From the NCBI RefSeq assembly GCF_001999465.1, contig NZ_MQMF01000001.1, forward strand, positions 1,240,001-1,304,000: DNA of 64,000 bases. Reading direction: 5' to 3'. Numbering within the stretch: the first letter of the stretch is position 1; each line of letters begins with the position of its first letter. This DNA is from Fictibacillus arsenicus. GTDB lineage: Bacteria > Bacillota > Bacilli > Bacillales > Fictibacillaceae. Made by a program: the position numbers and the translations under genes. This document shows, one piece after another, positions 46,800 through 55,216 of the stretch. The notes below the pieces were generated by a model. The model had not been told where the DNA came from, searched no databases, and saw nothing but the letters and a program-made list of their open reading frames with translations.

Positions 46800-46862
46800 T
46801 ATATCGAATGTTCTGTTTCCCTGCTTGTACACCAAGAATCAACACATAGAGGGGGAAGGCAA

Positions 46863-47294
46863 TTGGCTGTCATTAAAGCAAACAGTAAAGATATTGACCT
46901 GCTTGCCCGTTTAATACGTGCAGAAGCTGAGGGTGAAGGCGATCAGGGCATGCTGCTTGTGGGTAACACTGGGGTTAATCGAATTCGCGGCAATTGTCTT
47001 GATTTTAAAAATATCCGAACGATGCAGCAGATGGTGTTCCAAAGGCCAGGAGGATTCGAAGCAACGATCAAAGGTTATTTTTATCAGGGCGCACGCGAGA
47101 ACGAAAGAAGACTGGCAAGGAGAGTTATCAATGGTCAGCGTTTTCATCCTGCTAGAAACGCATTATGGTTTTTTGATCCAGGTGGTGCTTGTCCGCCTAC
47201 TTGGTATAACCAGCCGCATTCTGGAAGCTTTAAGGCTCACTGCTTTTATCAGCCGAAACAAAGTGATTGTCCGAATGTGTTTAACACCTTTTAG
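46863..47294 (+). CDS. cwlJ: Spore cortex-lytic enzyme CwlJ
   Basis: This 143-residue hydrolase of the SleB/CwlJ family degrades spore cortex during germination, including Ca-DPA-triggered germination. Conserved parts are ARLIRAEAEGEGDQGMLLVGN (Glu cluster) and YNQPHSGSFKAHCFYQP. The start is the TTG at 46863 with GGGGG 7 bases upstream, which gives the B. subtilis length. The frame stays open 84 codons upstream, but that part has no resemblance to CwlJ and includes the promoter. gerQ follows after 12 bp. Confidence 0.92.
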   Translation: MAVIKANSKDIDLLARLIRAEAEGEGDQGMLLVGNTGVNRIRGNCLDFKNIRTMQQMVFQRPGGFEATIKGYFYQGARENERRLARRVINGQRFHPARNALWFFDPGGACPPTWYNQPHSGSFKAHCFYQPKQSDCPNVFNTF

Positions 47295-47306
47295 GGAGGT
47301 TTGTTG

Positions 47307-47783
47307 ATGAATAATTTTAATCCTTATTACCGGCAGCAAAATGGAATGAATGGTATGAACGGTATGAATGGTATGGGTGGCATGATGGGAGGCATGGCTG
47401 GAATGGGCGTGCCGCAGGACATGGCACAAAGCCAGCAGGCACCAGGAGTAGGCGGCGGTCCAATGGCAGATATGGCTGCACCGGGACAGCTTCCGCTTGA
47501 GCAATCCTATATTGAGAACATTCTTCGCCTCAATAAAGGTAAGGTCGCAACGGTTTATATGACTTTTGAGAACAACGAAAAGTGGAATGCAAAAGTTTTT
47601 AAAGGAATCATTGAAGCTGCAGGCCGTGATCACATTATCCTAAGTGACCCGCAAACGGGCAAACGCTATTTATTATTAATGGTATATGTAAACTATGTAA
47701 CGTTCGATGAGGAAATCAATTATAGCTATCCATATGGAACACAGCAGCAAACCGGGCAGCTCTCCCAATACAGCCCGCGCTGA
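47307..47783 (+). CDS. gerQ: Spore coat protein GerQ
   Basis: This 158-residue coat protein is required for CwlJ localisation. The C-terminal half (SYIENILRLNKGKVATVYMTFENNEKW) is the conserved GerQ domain. The N-terminal 60 residues are low complexity, with repeated NGM and GGM units. No Lys occurs before residue 77, whereas B. subtilis GerQ is cross-linked through Lys residues near its N-terminus. GGGAGG precedes the ATG. It is co-transcribed with cwlJ. Confidence 0.92.
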   Translation: MNNFNPYYRQQNGMNGMNGMNGMGGMMGGMAGMGVPQDMAQSQQAPGVGGGPMADMAAPGQLPLEQSYIENILRLNKGKVATVYMTFENNEKWNAKVFKGIIEAAGRDHIILSDPQTGKRYLLLMVYVNYVTFDEEINYSYPYGTQQQTGQLSQYSPR

Positions 47784-47813
47784 TAAGAATAATTAAATGT
47801 CTGGTCAAGACAG

Positions 47814-47851
47814 GTAAAAAAAGGCGTCCCCACTAAAAGGAACGCCTTTTC
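47814..47851. terminator. Bidirectional terminator between gerQ and ywdK
   Basis: AAAGGCGTTCC-like and GGGACGCCTTT arms pair, with A/T runs on both sides; the two genes are convergent. Confidence 0.85.
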
Positions 47852-47852
47852 A

Positions 47853-48224
47853 TTATGCTTTTACAACCGAAATGATCAGTAAGATCCAGCCAACGATAAA
47901 TGCTACTCCTCCAAGAGGAGTAATCGGCCCGAAAAACTTCATGCCTGTGTTCGATAAAGCATATAAGCTGCCAGAGAACAGCAGAATTCCGACGAAGAAT
48001 GACCACCCCGCTCCATTCAATAAAGCAGACGCCGGCCATTTGCCGAGCAGAATGCCAACGGCAACTAACGCCAAAGCATGGTACATATGATATTGAACAC
48101 CTGTCTGGTACACGTTCAGCATGTTGCGTTCTGTTAATTTGGCTTCCAGAGCATGTGCGCCAAAAGCTCCCAGCATAACCGCAAGCATGGCATTAACCGC
48201 TCCTAATATTAGAAAAAGCTTCAT
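47853..48224 (-). CDS. ywdK: DUF423 membrane protein YwdK
   Basis: This 123-residue protein has four membrane helices with the DUF423 motifs LGAFGAHALEA and YQTGVQYHMYHALALV near the N-terminus. B. subtilis ywdK also follows gerQ (ywdL). Function unknown. Confidence 0.92.
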   Translation of the reverse strand: MKLFLILGAVNAMLAVMLGAFGAHALEAKLTERNMLNVYQTGVQYHMYHALALVAVGILLGKWPASALLNGAGWSFFVGILLFSGSLYALSNTGMKFFGPITPLGGVAFIVGWILLIISVVKA

Positions 48225-48324
48225 AGTTCCACTCCTGTTTTTCTTTTATCTTACCATTGAAACTCACCGAATCAAAAGGTTGCCACAGGATTGTAAAGAA
48301 TTTGGCGGACAACTCGTCCATGAT

Positions 48325-48362
48325 AAAAAAAGAACGCTAACGTTGTTTGGTTTGGCGTTCGG
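48325..48362 (-). terminator. Terminator overlapping the end of the YvrJ-like gene
   Basis: GAACGCC and GCGTTC pair on the minus strand and are followed by seven T residues. The left arm lies inside the last codons of the gene. Confidence 0.7.
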
Positions 48363-48564
48363 TGTCCAGCATCCGGACGTATTGATCGATCTTTCGTTCC
48401 AGCTCCTCTTTTTCAACTAACTCTGAATGCAGTTCTTTAATAATTCCCTCGAGACTCTGAATCCGCTTTTCAAACTGAAAGAGCAGGTATCCTGCAATCA
48501 CAATAGGAAACCCTACATTACCGAGGAGATTTACTAAGTTAAGCCAATCATTTGCTTGAGTCAT
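48337..48564 (-). CDS. YvrJ-like small membrane protein
   Basis: This 75-residue protein has one N-terminal membrane helix (GNVGFPIVIAGYLLFQFEKRI) followed by a charged coiled coil (LEGIIKELHSELVEKEELERKI). The GNxGFPI...YLL pattern is that of the YvrJ family. The ATG at 48564 has GAGGGG about 10 bases upstream. Role unknown. Confidence 0.7.
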   Translation of the reverse strand: MTQANDWLNLVNLLGNVGFPIVIAGYLLFQFEKRIQSLEGIIKELHSELVEKEELERKIDQYVRMLDTERQTKQR

Positions 48565-48770
48565 TTTTGTTTCACCCCTCATTTTTTTCGAACATTTATC
48601 GAACGTATGTTCGTGAATTAATTATAAAACGAAGGAGAATTTTTTACCATCATTCCTTTTTCATATTTCAATTTTGATTCCTTAGACCTACACAAAAAAT
48701 AGGTTTAAATAATTTTTATAGTGGAATAAAGATACTAAGACAGAACAAACAACAAAGGAGGAACAACAAA

Positions 48771-48941
48771 ATGGAACTTATTATTACGATGATATATACA
48801 ATTTTAGGACTTGCCACTCTCAGTTTAATTGCAACAGCAGCTGCAGTTTACTTTTCTAATAAAAAGATCAACGAAAAAATTGAAATCGCAAAACGTAAAG
48901 ATGAAAGAATGGAAAACCAACATACGTACGTATCGATCTAA
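48771..48941 (+). CDS. 56-residue single-helix membrane protein
   Basis: This small ORF begins MELIITMIYTILGLATLSLI, with a membrane helix up to about residue 28, and ends in a basic helix (KKINEKIEIAKRKDERMENQ). It has an excellent ribosome site (AAAGGAGG, 9 bases before ATG) and a perfect terminator right after the stop, so it is very likely expressed. No family is recognised. Confidence 0.75.
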   Translation: MELIITMIYTILGLATLSLIATAAAVYFSNKKINEKIEIAKRKDERMENQHTYVSI

Positions 48942-48970
48942 CAGCGTTTAAATAGACGCTGTTTTTTTTG
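48942..48970 (+). terminator. Terminator after the 56-residue protein gene
   Basis: CAGCGTTTA / TAGACGCTG stem followed by TTTTTTTT. Confidence 0.88.
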
Positions 48971-48995
48971 TGCGAAAACCTGGATTTTTATATTT

Positions 48996-49058
48996 TTGTG
49001 CGGTTGCCTATGATAATTGTACGGTTACCCGAAATTTTTGTTCGACCATAAACCCCAT
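48996..49058. repeat. Mini-array I: three units, exact 21-bp period
   Basis: TTGTGCGGT, TTGTACGGT and TTGTTCGAC start at 48996, 49017 and 49038. A related TTGTGCGA at 48968 is 28 bp before the first. The units match those of mini-array G (TTGTTCGGT), with TTACCCG in the variable half. Confidence 0.8.
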
Positions 49059-49072
49059 GCACCTAATAAACA

Positions 49073-49103
49073 GAAAAAACCCGCTCCAAAGAGCAGGTTT
49101 TCA
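49073..49103. terminator. Terminator after ywdI
   Basis: AAACCCGCTC pairs with GAGCAGGTTT around CAAA; T-run on the minus strand. Confidence 0.82.
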
Positions 49104-49116
49104 CAAAATTTTTTAC

Positions 49117-49440
49117 TTAAAAATCAAAAATGGAATCTCCATTTCCGTCATCATCGTTGTTGTCATCGTCATCATATTCCATGTCATAGTCCATCATGGA
49201 TTTTTTGTGGCTTTTGGTTGGAGGAGCAGTCACCATGCTCATCGGTTTTTGAACGGGATGCGAAGGAACCCACTCTTTTGCTGAAGGATGATCGTCTTCT
49301 CCTGCTTCCATCATTAATTCGCACAATGTATGGATGGCTGTCACATGTTCTCGAAGCTTAGAAGAGTTTTCTCCTAATTGCTTGATCTCCGCGAGATGCT
49401 TTTCTATTTTTTTCGCAAACTGGCTTACTGGTATATTCAT
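49117..49440 (-). CDS. ywdI: YwdI-family protein
   Basis: This 107-residue soluble protein starts with a helical half (ISQFAKKIEKHLAEIKQL-type segment, IHTLCELMMEAG) and ends with a very acidic tail rich in Asp and Asn. Position near gerQ/ywdK and the N-terminal half fit B. subtilis YwdI. Function unknown. Confidence 0.8.
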   Translation of the reverse strand: MNIPVSQFAKKIEKHLAEIKQLGENSSKLREHVTAIHTLCELMMEAGEDDHPSAKEWVPSHPVQKPMSMVTAPPTKSHKKSMMDYDMEYDDDDNNDDDGNGDSIFDF

Positions 49441-49503
49441 CTATTTCACCACAACTATCTTTTTTTCTTATTCTATCAAACGGTTCAACAGAAATAAAAT
49501 GAC

Positions 49504-49540
49504 GCAGAAAAAGACAGCTCTAAATAAGCTGCCTTTCCTC
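49504..49540 (-). terminator. Terminator after the 76-residue protein gene
   Basis: GGCAGCTTATT / AGAGCTGTC-type stem with TTTTTC after it on the minus strand, about 160 bp past the gene stop. Confidence 0.55.
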
Positions 49541-49695
49541 TCCAAATCCGCACAATAACCCTCATTAACCAGCATGGGTCCGGTGATCCAGACCGCACGC
49601 CATGCAAGTGAATGCTAAACATATTAAATCCTTATTCTTCTTTTTTTAAATAGCTTTCCTCCTTTTCAATTATTTTTATATTTGTCAAACGATCG

Positions 49696-49926
49696 TTATG
49701 ACGTATCCACCCAACTGAACGCCTGATTATTGAAAGTGCTGTTAACAGCTTGCTGAAAATCAGCTGCAATCACATTTGCCGATTCTTCATCCAGCTGCAG
49801 TCTGCCCCAATGATCCACCGCAGGCAGAGCTTGTCCCGATTTCGGCAGAGAAGCGGCAACCATATAGTTCTTCATAACCGACCCCATTAACAGCAGAACC
49901 CAAAGGATGTACGTCATAACTTCCAT
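49696..49926 (-). CDS. Unknown small protein with N-terminal membrane helix
   Basis: This 76-residue protein has one hydrophobic segment (MTYILWVLLLMGSVMKNYMVAAS) and a soluble tail (LDEESANVIAADFQQAVNST). The ATG at 49926 has GGGGAAGGG upstream. I do not recognise a family. Confidence 0.6.
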   Translation of the reverse strand: MEVMTYILWVLLLMGSVMKNYMVAASLPKSGQALPAVDHWGRLQLDEESANVIAADFQQAVNSTFNNQAFSWVDTS

Positions 49927-50281
49927 GTTCCCTTCCCCTTTCAAAATAAGAATAATAAGTTCCCGATCTATTTAAAAACCGACTGGCAAGCTATTTTTAT
50001 TTCTTCCTCCCTTCAAACTTACCAATTTATGTGGTGTTAACTGCGATTATACGTACCTTATGATAAAATGTTTGTCATAATGTGCTTTTGTTTCTAAGTT
50101 TCTATCAACAAAAAATCTGTTTCGTATACAAAAAAGAGCAGATAAAGCATCCTTTTTTGTATAATAGTTAAAACAAGCTTGAATAAGTTAGCGAGTTCAG
50201 GCTGATTATGATAGAAAAAGACGCACACTTTACGATTACTTTATTAGTTAACTATTTTCTGTAGAATCGAGGAGGAAAATC
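49927..50281. other. Intergenic region upstream of the carbonic anhydrase gene
   Basis: AT-rich DNA between divergent genes. TATAAT at about 50159 is the best promoter-like element for the plus-strand gene. It would give a leader of about 110 bases. I see no repeat unit, ORF with a ribosome site or riboswitch-like structure. Confidence 0.4.
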
Positions 50282-50839
50282 ATGTCCATAATTAACGAAA
50301 TCATAGCGTACAATCAAAAATTTGTTGAAAACAAAGAATATGAACCTTTTCAAACTACCAAATTTCCAGATAAGGGGCTTGTCATCGTCTCTTGTATGGA
50401 TACACGTCTTACAGAATTAATGCCAAGTGCCATGAACATTAAAAACGGAGATGTGAAAATTATTAAATCCGCTGGAGCGGTTATCTCCCACCCGTTTGGC
50501 TCTGTAATGAGAAGTATACTTGTTGCGATCTATGCACTAAAAGCTGAGGAAGTAATGGTTATCGGTCATTACGACTGCGGGATGAGCAATGTAAATGCAG
50601 ACGCATTGATTGCCGAAATGCAGGACCGAGGTGTGGAATCCTCCACTCTCGATACTCTAAAATATTCCGGCCTCGACCTTAAAAAGTGGGTTCAAGGCTT
50701 CGAGAGTGTAGAGGAATCAGTACAAAACAGCGTTGAGTTAGTAAGAAATCACCCGTTGCTGCCAGAAGGCATCAAAGTGCACGGACTCGTCATCGATCCT
50801 TCCACGGGTAGACTCGACATCGTAGATGCAGATAACTAA
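50282..50839 (+). CDS. Beta-class carbonic anhydrase
   Basis: This 185-residue enzyme interconverts CO2 and bicarbonate. Zinc ligands and the Asp-Arg pair are visible in SCMDTRL (near residue 38) and HYDCGM (near 98). It resembles the YtiB/YbcF branch of Bacillus. GAGGAGG precedes the ATG. It is monocistronic with its own terminator. Confidence 0.92.
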   Translation: MSIINEIIAYNQKFVENKEYEPFQTTKFPDKGLVIVSCMDTRLTELMPSAMNIKNGDVKIIKSAGAVISHPFGSVMRSILVAIYALKAEEVMVIGHYDCGMSNVNADALIAEMQDRGVESSTLDTLKYSGLDLKKWVQGFESVEESVQNSVELVRNHPLLPEGIKVHGLVIDPSTGRLDIVDADN

Positions 50840-50848
50840 ATAGATAAA

Positions 50849-50884
50849 AGAAGGTACCTCCGAGCGGGGTGCCTTTTGTTTTTC
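50849..50884 (+). terminator. Terminator after the carbonic anhydrase gene
   Basis: AAGGTACCTC pairs with GGGGTGCCTT, followed by TTGTTTTT. Confidence 0.78.
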
Positions 50885-51019
50885 TTTTAGACGTTGCTCA
50901 ATCAAATGTTATTCAAAGATAGTAAAATCCTCCTGTTATTAACAACGAATTTAACGTTTAGAATCACCTGAATGCGTGAATACACACTATAACTTCGTTT
51001 AAAGGAGAGGATATAAAAA

Positions 51020-51370
51020 ATGGTTAAGCCAATTGTACATGAATTTAACTCACAACAAGAATTGATTGCTGCTGCAAGTGATTTGAAAGCAAAAGGTATT
51101 CATGAAGACAATCTCTATGTCCTGTCACACGAAAAAGGCGACACCCGTGATCTAGCAGATAATGCGGATGTTAATACAATCGGACTAAAAGAAGAAGGAT
51201 TAGGCACGGCGCTCAGCAACGTGTTTGAGTCCAGAGGCGATGAGCTGCGCAAGAAGATGACCGAAATGGGGTTATCTGACGTAGAGGCTGATCAATATGA
51301 GAAGAGACTCGACATGGGTAAAATCTTACTCATTATAAAAGATGAAGACAAAGTAACGAACTTGCCATAA
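51020..51370 (+). CDS. YflT-like general stress protein
   Basis: This 116-residue soluble protein has the heat-induced stress protein YflT domain (NSQQELIAAASDLKAKGIHEDNLYVLSH). Members are sigma-B controlled in B. subtilis. A poor sigma-B-like pair (GTTTAG-N14-GTGAAT) ends about 40 bp upstream, so that control is only suggested. The ribosome site is AAGGAGAGG. Confidence 0.85.
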   Translation: MVKPIVHEFNSQQELIAAASDLKAKGIHEDNLYVLSHEKGDTRDLADNADVNTIGLKEEGLGTALSNVFESRGDELRKKMTEMGLSDVEADQYEKRLDMGKILLIIKDEDKVTNLP

Positions 51371-51375
51371 GAAAA

Positions 51376-51420
51376 AGAAAGAGTCGCTGAACCCGATTTG
51401 GGTTTTGCGGCTCTTTTGTC
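51376..51420. terminator. Terminator after the YflT-like gene
   Basis: AAAGAGTCGC pairs with GCGGCTCTTT with an inner AACCC/GGGTT; convergent with the following minus-strand gene. Confidence 0.85.
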
Positions 51421-51422
51421 AT

Positions 51423-51959
51423 TTATGCAGGCTGCTTTAACTCTATTGATTGTGGTTCATATATCTTTTTTAGCCTAAAAAGCGCCGCCTTCATTTCTTG
51501 CCCCATCTTCCATTTATAATAAAAAGTTAAATAACGTTCAAATGGATTTTTCTTGGTGGTGCCTTCGCACACCCATGTTAGTGTTGTTGAACAACCATGG
51601 TTCTCAGAAAAGAAGATAACAAACCTCAAGACAGTTTCGCCTTTATTAATCCGCATCTGATAATGAATGCTTATTCCTGGGACACAGCGGCTGATTTTCA
51701 AACTAGCCGGAACTCCTTCGATTTCCCAATATTGCGAAGCTCCTTCTCCCCTTTCTGGTCCAACATACATGAAGGGAATAGCTGTATTTTCATCCATCTG
51801 CCATCTCGGCCAATTTTTCAGATTCAATAAGGATTCATATGAATCAAAAAGAGATATGTTCAAATCAGCAGTTTCCTTCACCCTCCATCTGACTGGAATA
51901 AGAAGTGCTGCCAAAACAAATAAAATGATTACAATGCTTGTTAATAGCCCAACCACCAT
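51423..51959 (-). CDS. Membrane-anchored SRPBCC-like protein
   Basis: This 178-residue protein has one N-terminal membrane helix (residues 4-24) and then an SRPBCC/polyketide-cyclase-like domain: a Trp-rich first strand (NLKNWPRWQMDENTAIPF), then YVGPERGEGASQYWEIEG and a long C-terminal helix. Such domains bind lipophilic ligands. The ATG at 51959 has AGGAGG 7 bases upstream. Function unknown. Confidence 0.72.
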   Translation of the reverse strand: MVVGLLTSIVIILFVLAALLIPVRWRVKETADLNISLFDSYESLLNLKNWPRWQMDENTAIPFMYVGPERGEGASQYWEIEGVPASLKISRCVPGISIHYQMRINKGETVLRFVIFFSENHGCSTTLTWVCEGTTKKNPFERYLTFYYKWKMGQEMKAALFRLKKIYEPQSIELKQPA

Positions 51960-52060
51960 GAGCATCCCTCCTGTTTTCTATTCTATTGAAAATTTTTTCC
52001 TTTCATGCGGTTTCTCTTTTGCTTTTCCCGGGAATGAAAAGAGGACGAGGAGGAGTAAAT

Positions 52061-53275
52061 ATGAATTTACACAATGGCCAGCTGTTTTGGCCATCAACAT
52101 ATACCGATGACGTCCAATATCCAGTACTTGAAGAAAATATTACATGTGACGTGCTCATTGTAGGCGGAGGAATGTCCGGGGCGCTCTGTGCTTATACGCT
52201 AGGCAAAGAGAACGATCTCGAGGTTGTCGTCATCGACAGAAGAAAACCAGGCTATGGCAGTTCATCAGCAAACACAGGACTCTTACAGTTCTCAAGCGAT
52301 AAAATGCTTCACGAGCTTATTGAACAAAAAGGTGAGCAAGATGCTGTTTATTTTTATCAGCTCTGTCAAAATGCATTAGAAAACTTAAAAAAGATCGCCC
52401 AAAACTTATCTGAAGATCCTGAGTTTAGAGAACAAAAGAGCCTCTATTACGCAAGTACGGCTGAAGATGCCTCAAAGCTAGTCCGTGAATACGAAGCTTT
52501 AAAGAAATTTGGTTTCCCTGTAGAATTTCTTGAACCTCAGGAGATTTCCTCACGTTTTCCTTTTTCAAAACCAGCCGCACTCGTAACGAGCGGTGACGCT
52601 GATGTTAACCCATATAAATTTGTCCAGACCATGTTAAAAGATGCTGAGGCCGCTGGAGTAAGAATTTTTGAGGAAACGCCTCTCATGCGAAAAACAAAAA
52701 CCGTTCACGGATTTACATGCGAATCCGAAAATGGAACTATTCAAACGAGGCACATCATTTTTGCAACGGGATATGAAAATGATTTTCTCGCACAGCAGCT
52801 AGGTGCTGACCTTAACCGTTCCTATGCAATTGCAACGGAACCCCTGCCATCATTAAAGACGTGGTACAAAGAATGGATGATATGGGAAACCAAGCGCCCT
52901 TATTTGTATATGCGTACAACGAAGGATAGAAGGATCATTGCAGGAGGCTTAGATGAGGATCAGGCAGAAGCTCCTTTAAATGACGGCTTGATCGAGGAAC
53001 GCGGAGAGCGAATCAGGCAAAAGATTATGGAACACTTTCCGGACCTATCCCCTGAAATTTCTCATTCCTGGTGCGCAACATTTGGTGAATCGCATGACGG
53101 ACTCCCCTATATCGGCGAACACCCTAATCGCCTAGGCGAATATTATTGTTTAGGTTTTGGCGGAAATGGAACAGTATACAGCATGCTAGGTGCTGAAATG
53201 ATCAAAGATCTAATCACAAAAGGCTTTCACCCTGCATCAAGATTGTTCACGATAGCTCGGGCCGTAAGCTTGTGA
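52061..53275 (+). CDS. FAD-dependent oxidoreductase (DAO family)
   Basis: This 404-residue flavoenzyme has the dinucleotide-binding motif VLIVGGGMSGALCAYTLG near residue 33, the second strand end VVVIDRRKPGYGSS and a C-terminal FAD segment CLGFGGNGTVYSMLGAE. It resembles YurR/glycine-oxidase-type amine oxidases; the amine substrate is unknown. The ATG at 52061 has GAGGAGGAG upstream; the open frame further upstream is spurious. The N-terminal segment HNGQLFWPSTYTDDVQYP is typical of this subgroup. Confidence 0.88.
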   Translation: MNLHNGQLFWPSTYTDDVQYPVLEENITCDVLIVGGGMSGALCAYTLGKENDLEVVVIDRRKPGYGSSSANTGLLQFSSDKMLHELIEQKGEQDAVYFYQLCQNALENLKKIAQNLSEDPEFREQKSLYYASTAEDASKLVREYEALKKFGFPVEFLEPQEISSRFPFSKPAALVTSGDADVNPYKFVQTMLKDAEAAGVRIFEETPLMRKTKTVHGFTCESENGTIQTRHIIFATGYENDFLAQQLGADLNRSYAIATEPLPSLKTWYKEWMIWETKRPYLYMRTTKDRRIIAGGLDEDQAEAPLNDGLIEERGERIRQKIMEHFPDLSPEISHSWCATFGESHDGLPYIGEHPNRLGEYYCLGFGGNGTVYSMLGAEMIKDLITKGFHPASRLFTIARAVSL

Positions 53276-53278
53276 TAC

Positions 53279-53319
53279 AAAGACACTTCTAACATTGTAG
53301 AGGGGGGTGTCTTTTTCAC
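53279..53319 (+). terminator. Terminator after the FAD oxidoreductase gene
   Basis: AAAGACAC and GTGTCTTT stem, followed by TTC. Confidence 0.75.
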
Positions 53320-53383
53320 GTGTACATCAGATCCCACAAAATAGATAATTATGTGATGACGAATTTTTGAACCTCATCAAAAA

Positions 53384-53417
53384 GAAAAAGCCAGCTGAAT
53401 TATAGCTGGCTTTACGT
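53384..53417 (-). terminator. Terminator after the alpha/beta hydrolase gene
   Basis: AAAGCCAGCT and AGCTGGCTTT form a perfect stem, with TTTTTC on the minus strand. Confidence 0.85.
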
Positions 53418-53419
53418 AA

Positions 53420-54217
53420 TTATGAAGCAGTCGGTGCTGCTGTAATTTGTTTTTTGATAAAATCAATCGATTTTTTATTAAAAATATCCGGCTGATCGAC
53501 GTTGCAGACATGTCCACAATCTTTTATCGTCAAAAGCTTTGAGTGCTTCTTCTTATCGATAAACGCCTGAATCGGCGGCAAGAACATATAATCTTCCTCA
53601 CCCATGATATACAGTGTAGGAATCGGCATTTCTTTTTTCGTTAATTTTTGCAAAAACGGATTGATCTTAAGCGTTAACTTGAACCAGCGCTTAAATTCTT
53701 TCTGGCAAAGCTTTTTCGCTTCACCGATAAACAATGAACGCGATGCTTCGTGTCTTTTCTTTGGCATGATTACCCATGCGAATAAACTGTAAAGCCACAT
53801 ATAAGGAATAAAAGATTTGCATAGATTCCCCATTGCAATCAAAAACTGAGAACGGAAATTCATTTTCGTTACAGCTCCGCCAAGGGTCATAGAAGCAACT
53901 CGCTCCGGTTTCAACTCAGCTATCGTCTGAATCAGAATCGTACCAAGTGAAATTCCAACAAAATGCGCTTTTTGGATATTCAAATGATCCATAACTTCAA
54001 GCACATCAAGGCTTACTTCTTTAAAAGAGTATTTTTTCAATAAAAATTTCTCAGATTGAGATTTGCCGTGACCTCTAAGATCAACAAGCAAAATATTAAA
54101 GTGTTGTTTGAATTCTCTTAACTGTTTATACCAAATGGATGAACTGCCCCCTGCTCCATGGACAAAAATCACCCATTGATGATTTTTTTCGTGTGTATAA
54201 GTTTTGTAATGAAGCAC
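53420..54217 (-). CDS. Alpha/beta-fold hydrolase
   Basis: This 265-residue protein has the oxyanion segment VHGAGGSSSIW, DLRGHGKS, the nucleophile elbow VGISLG (Ser near residue 97) and a catalytic-His segment DCGHVCNVDQP. It belongs to the MenH/BioH-like single-domain hydrolases; substrate unknown. It is monocistronic. A C-terminal basic/aliphatic tail has no known role. Confidence 0.88.
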   Translation of the reverse strand: MLHYKTYTHEKNHQWVIFVHGAGGSSSIWYKQLREFKQHFNILLVDLRGHGKSQSEKFLLKKYSFKEVSLDVLEVMDHLNIQKAHFVGISLGTILIQTIAELKPERVASMTLGGAVTKMNFRSQFLIAMGNLCKSFIPYMWLYSLFAWVIMPKKRHEASRSLFIGEAKKLCQKEFKRWFKLTLKINPFLQKLTKKEMPIPTLYIMGEEDYMFLPPIQAFIDKKKHSKLLTIKDCGHVCNVDQPDIFNKKSIDFIKKQITAAPTAS

Positions 54218-54391
54218 TAAGTACTCCTCCTATTGGTTAAACGTCGATGAAAAATTCCAGCCTTTATTTTACCATACTATACACGTTTTGTACCCCTATC
54301 TGGGCAAAAGAATGTGTACAAACTGGAAACATGACGTATTTCTCTTTATACTATAGGTATATTAACGATAGTGAAGTCAGGAGGTTTCAAA

Positions 54392-54889
54392 ATGGCTAAA
54401 GAAAGTTCATTTGATATTGTTTCACAAGTCGATCTATCAGAAGTAGACAACGCCATTAATATCGCAACAAAAGAAATCACAACACGCTATGATTTTAAGG
54501 GAAGCAAAAGTGAAATCACCCTTGATAAATCAAATGAAGAATTAGTTTTAGTTTCTGATGATGAATACAAACTAGAACAGTTGAAAGATGTACTCATTAC
54601 AAAGCTTATTAAACGCGGTGTTCCAACAAAAAACTTGGATTACAGCAAAATCGAACAAGCTTCAGGCGGAACCGTTCGTCAGCGTGCAAAGCTTGTTACT
54701 GGAATTGATAAAGACAATGCTAAGAAAATCAACACATTGATCAAAAATTCCGGTCTAAAAGTTAAGAGCCAAGTACAAGATGACCAAGTTCGTGTAACGG
54801 CAAAGAGCAGAGACGATCTTCAGCAGATCATTGCACTTGTTAGAGAAGCAAACTTGCCGATCGATGTGCAGTTTATTAACTACAGATAA
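54392..54889 (+). CDS. YajQ-family nucleotide-binding protein
   Basis: This 165-residue protein has two ferredoxin-like halves and the family start [20 protein letters not shown], then [12 protein letters not shown]. YajQ proteins bind RNA or nucleotides, and a Xanthomonas member is a cyclic di-GMP effector. The ATG at 54392 has AGGAGG 7-8 bases upstream. Confidence 0.94.
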   Translation: MAKESSFDIVSQVDLSEVDNAINIATKEITTRYDFKGSKSEITLDKSNEELVLVSDDEYKLEQLKDVLITKLIKRGVPTKNLDYSKIEQASGGTVRQRAKLVTGIDKDNAKKINTLIKNSGLKVKSQVQDDQVRVTAKSRDDLQQIIALVREANLPIDVQFINYR

Positions 54890-54892
54890 ACA

Positions 54893-54940
54893 TAAAAAAG
54901 CTTGAGGGAGGGATACAGATTCTCCTCAAGCTTTTTGTTT
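54893..54940. terminator. Bidirectional terminator, overlapping the minus-strand stop codon
   Basis: AAAAGCTTGAGG and CCTCAAGCTTTT form a strong stem. The TGA stop of the 54926 gene lies within the right arm. Confidence 0.85.
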
Positions 54941-55216
54941 GAAATTTTCTTTTGTTGAGAGCCACTCATAAAAATGATGATATTGGTAGTATCTCGTACC
55001 TTTTAGTTCAATTTTAGGTATATCAGGATACTTTTGAAGAAGCTCTTCTACTTCATCTAGTGTTAATCCCACATAATTGTGCAAATCTTTTTCTTTAATC
55101 AGAACCGGATACTCCGAAAAACTGTTACCTGGATTTTTAAAATTTTTCAATCCATCCCCGATAAAATAACCGAGTGCTGCCAGCCCTAATCCAATCCAAA
55201 GCAAACTGATCTCCAT
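54926..55216 (-). CDS. Unknown membrane-anchored protein
   Basis: This 96-residue protein has an N-terminal helix (WIGLGLAALGYFIGDGL) and a soluble C-terminal part (GLTLDEVEELLQKYPDIPKI, then YYQYHHFYEWL) that looks like a small helix-turn-helix/excisionase-type fold. Its ATG overlaps the stop of the preceding gene by one base (TAATG), so the two are a translationally coupled pair. Role unknown. Confidence 0.72.
   Translation of the reverse strand: MEISLLWIGLGLAALGYFIGDGLKNFKNPGNSFSEYPVLIKEKDLHNYVGLTLDEVEELLQKYPDIPKIELKGTRYYQYHHFYEWLSTKENFKQKA

Noticed and set aside
46611-46862. 84-codon N-terminal extension of cwlJ
   Set aside because: It has no ribosome site, does not resemble CwlJ and includes the candidate sigma-E promoter; the TTG at 46863 gives the normal protein.
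49559-49690. Minus-strand ORF of about 45 codons (MFSIHLHGV...)
   Set aside because: It has no ribosome site, and the nearby GGAGG has no start codon at proper spacing.
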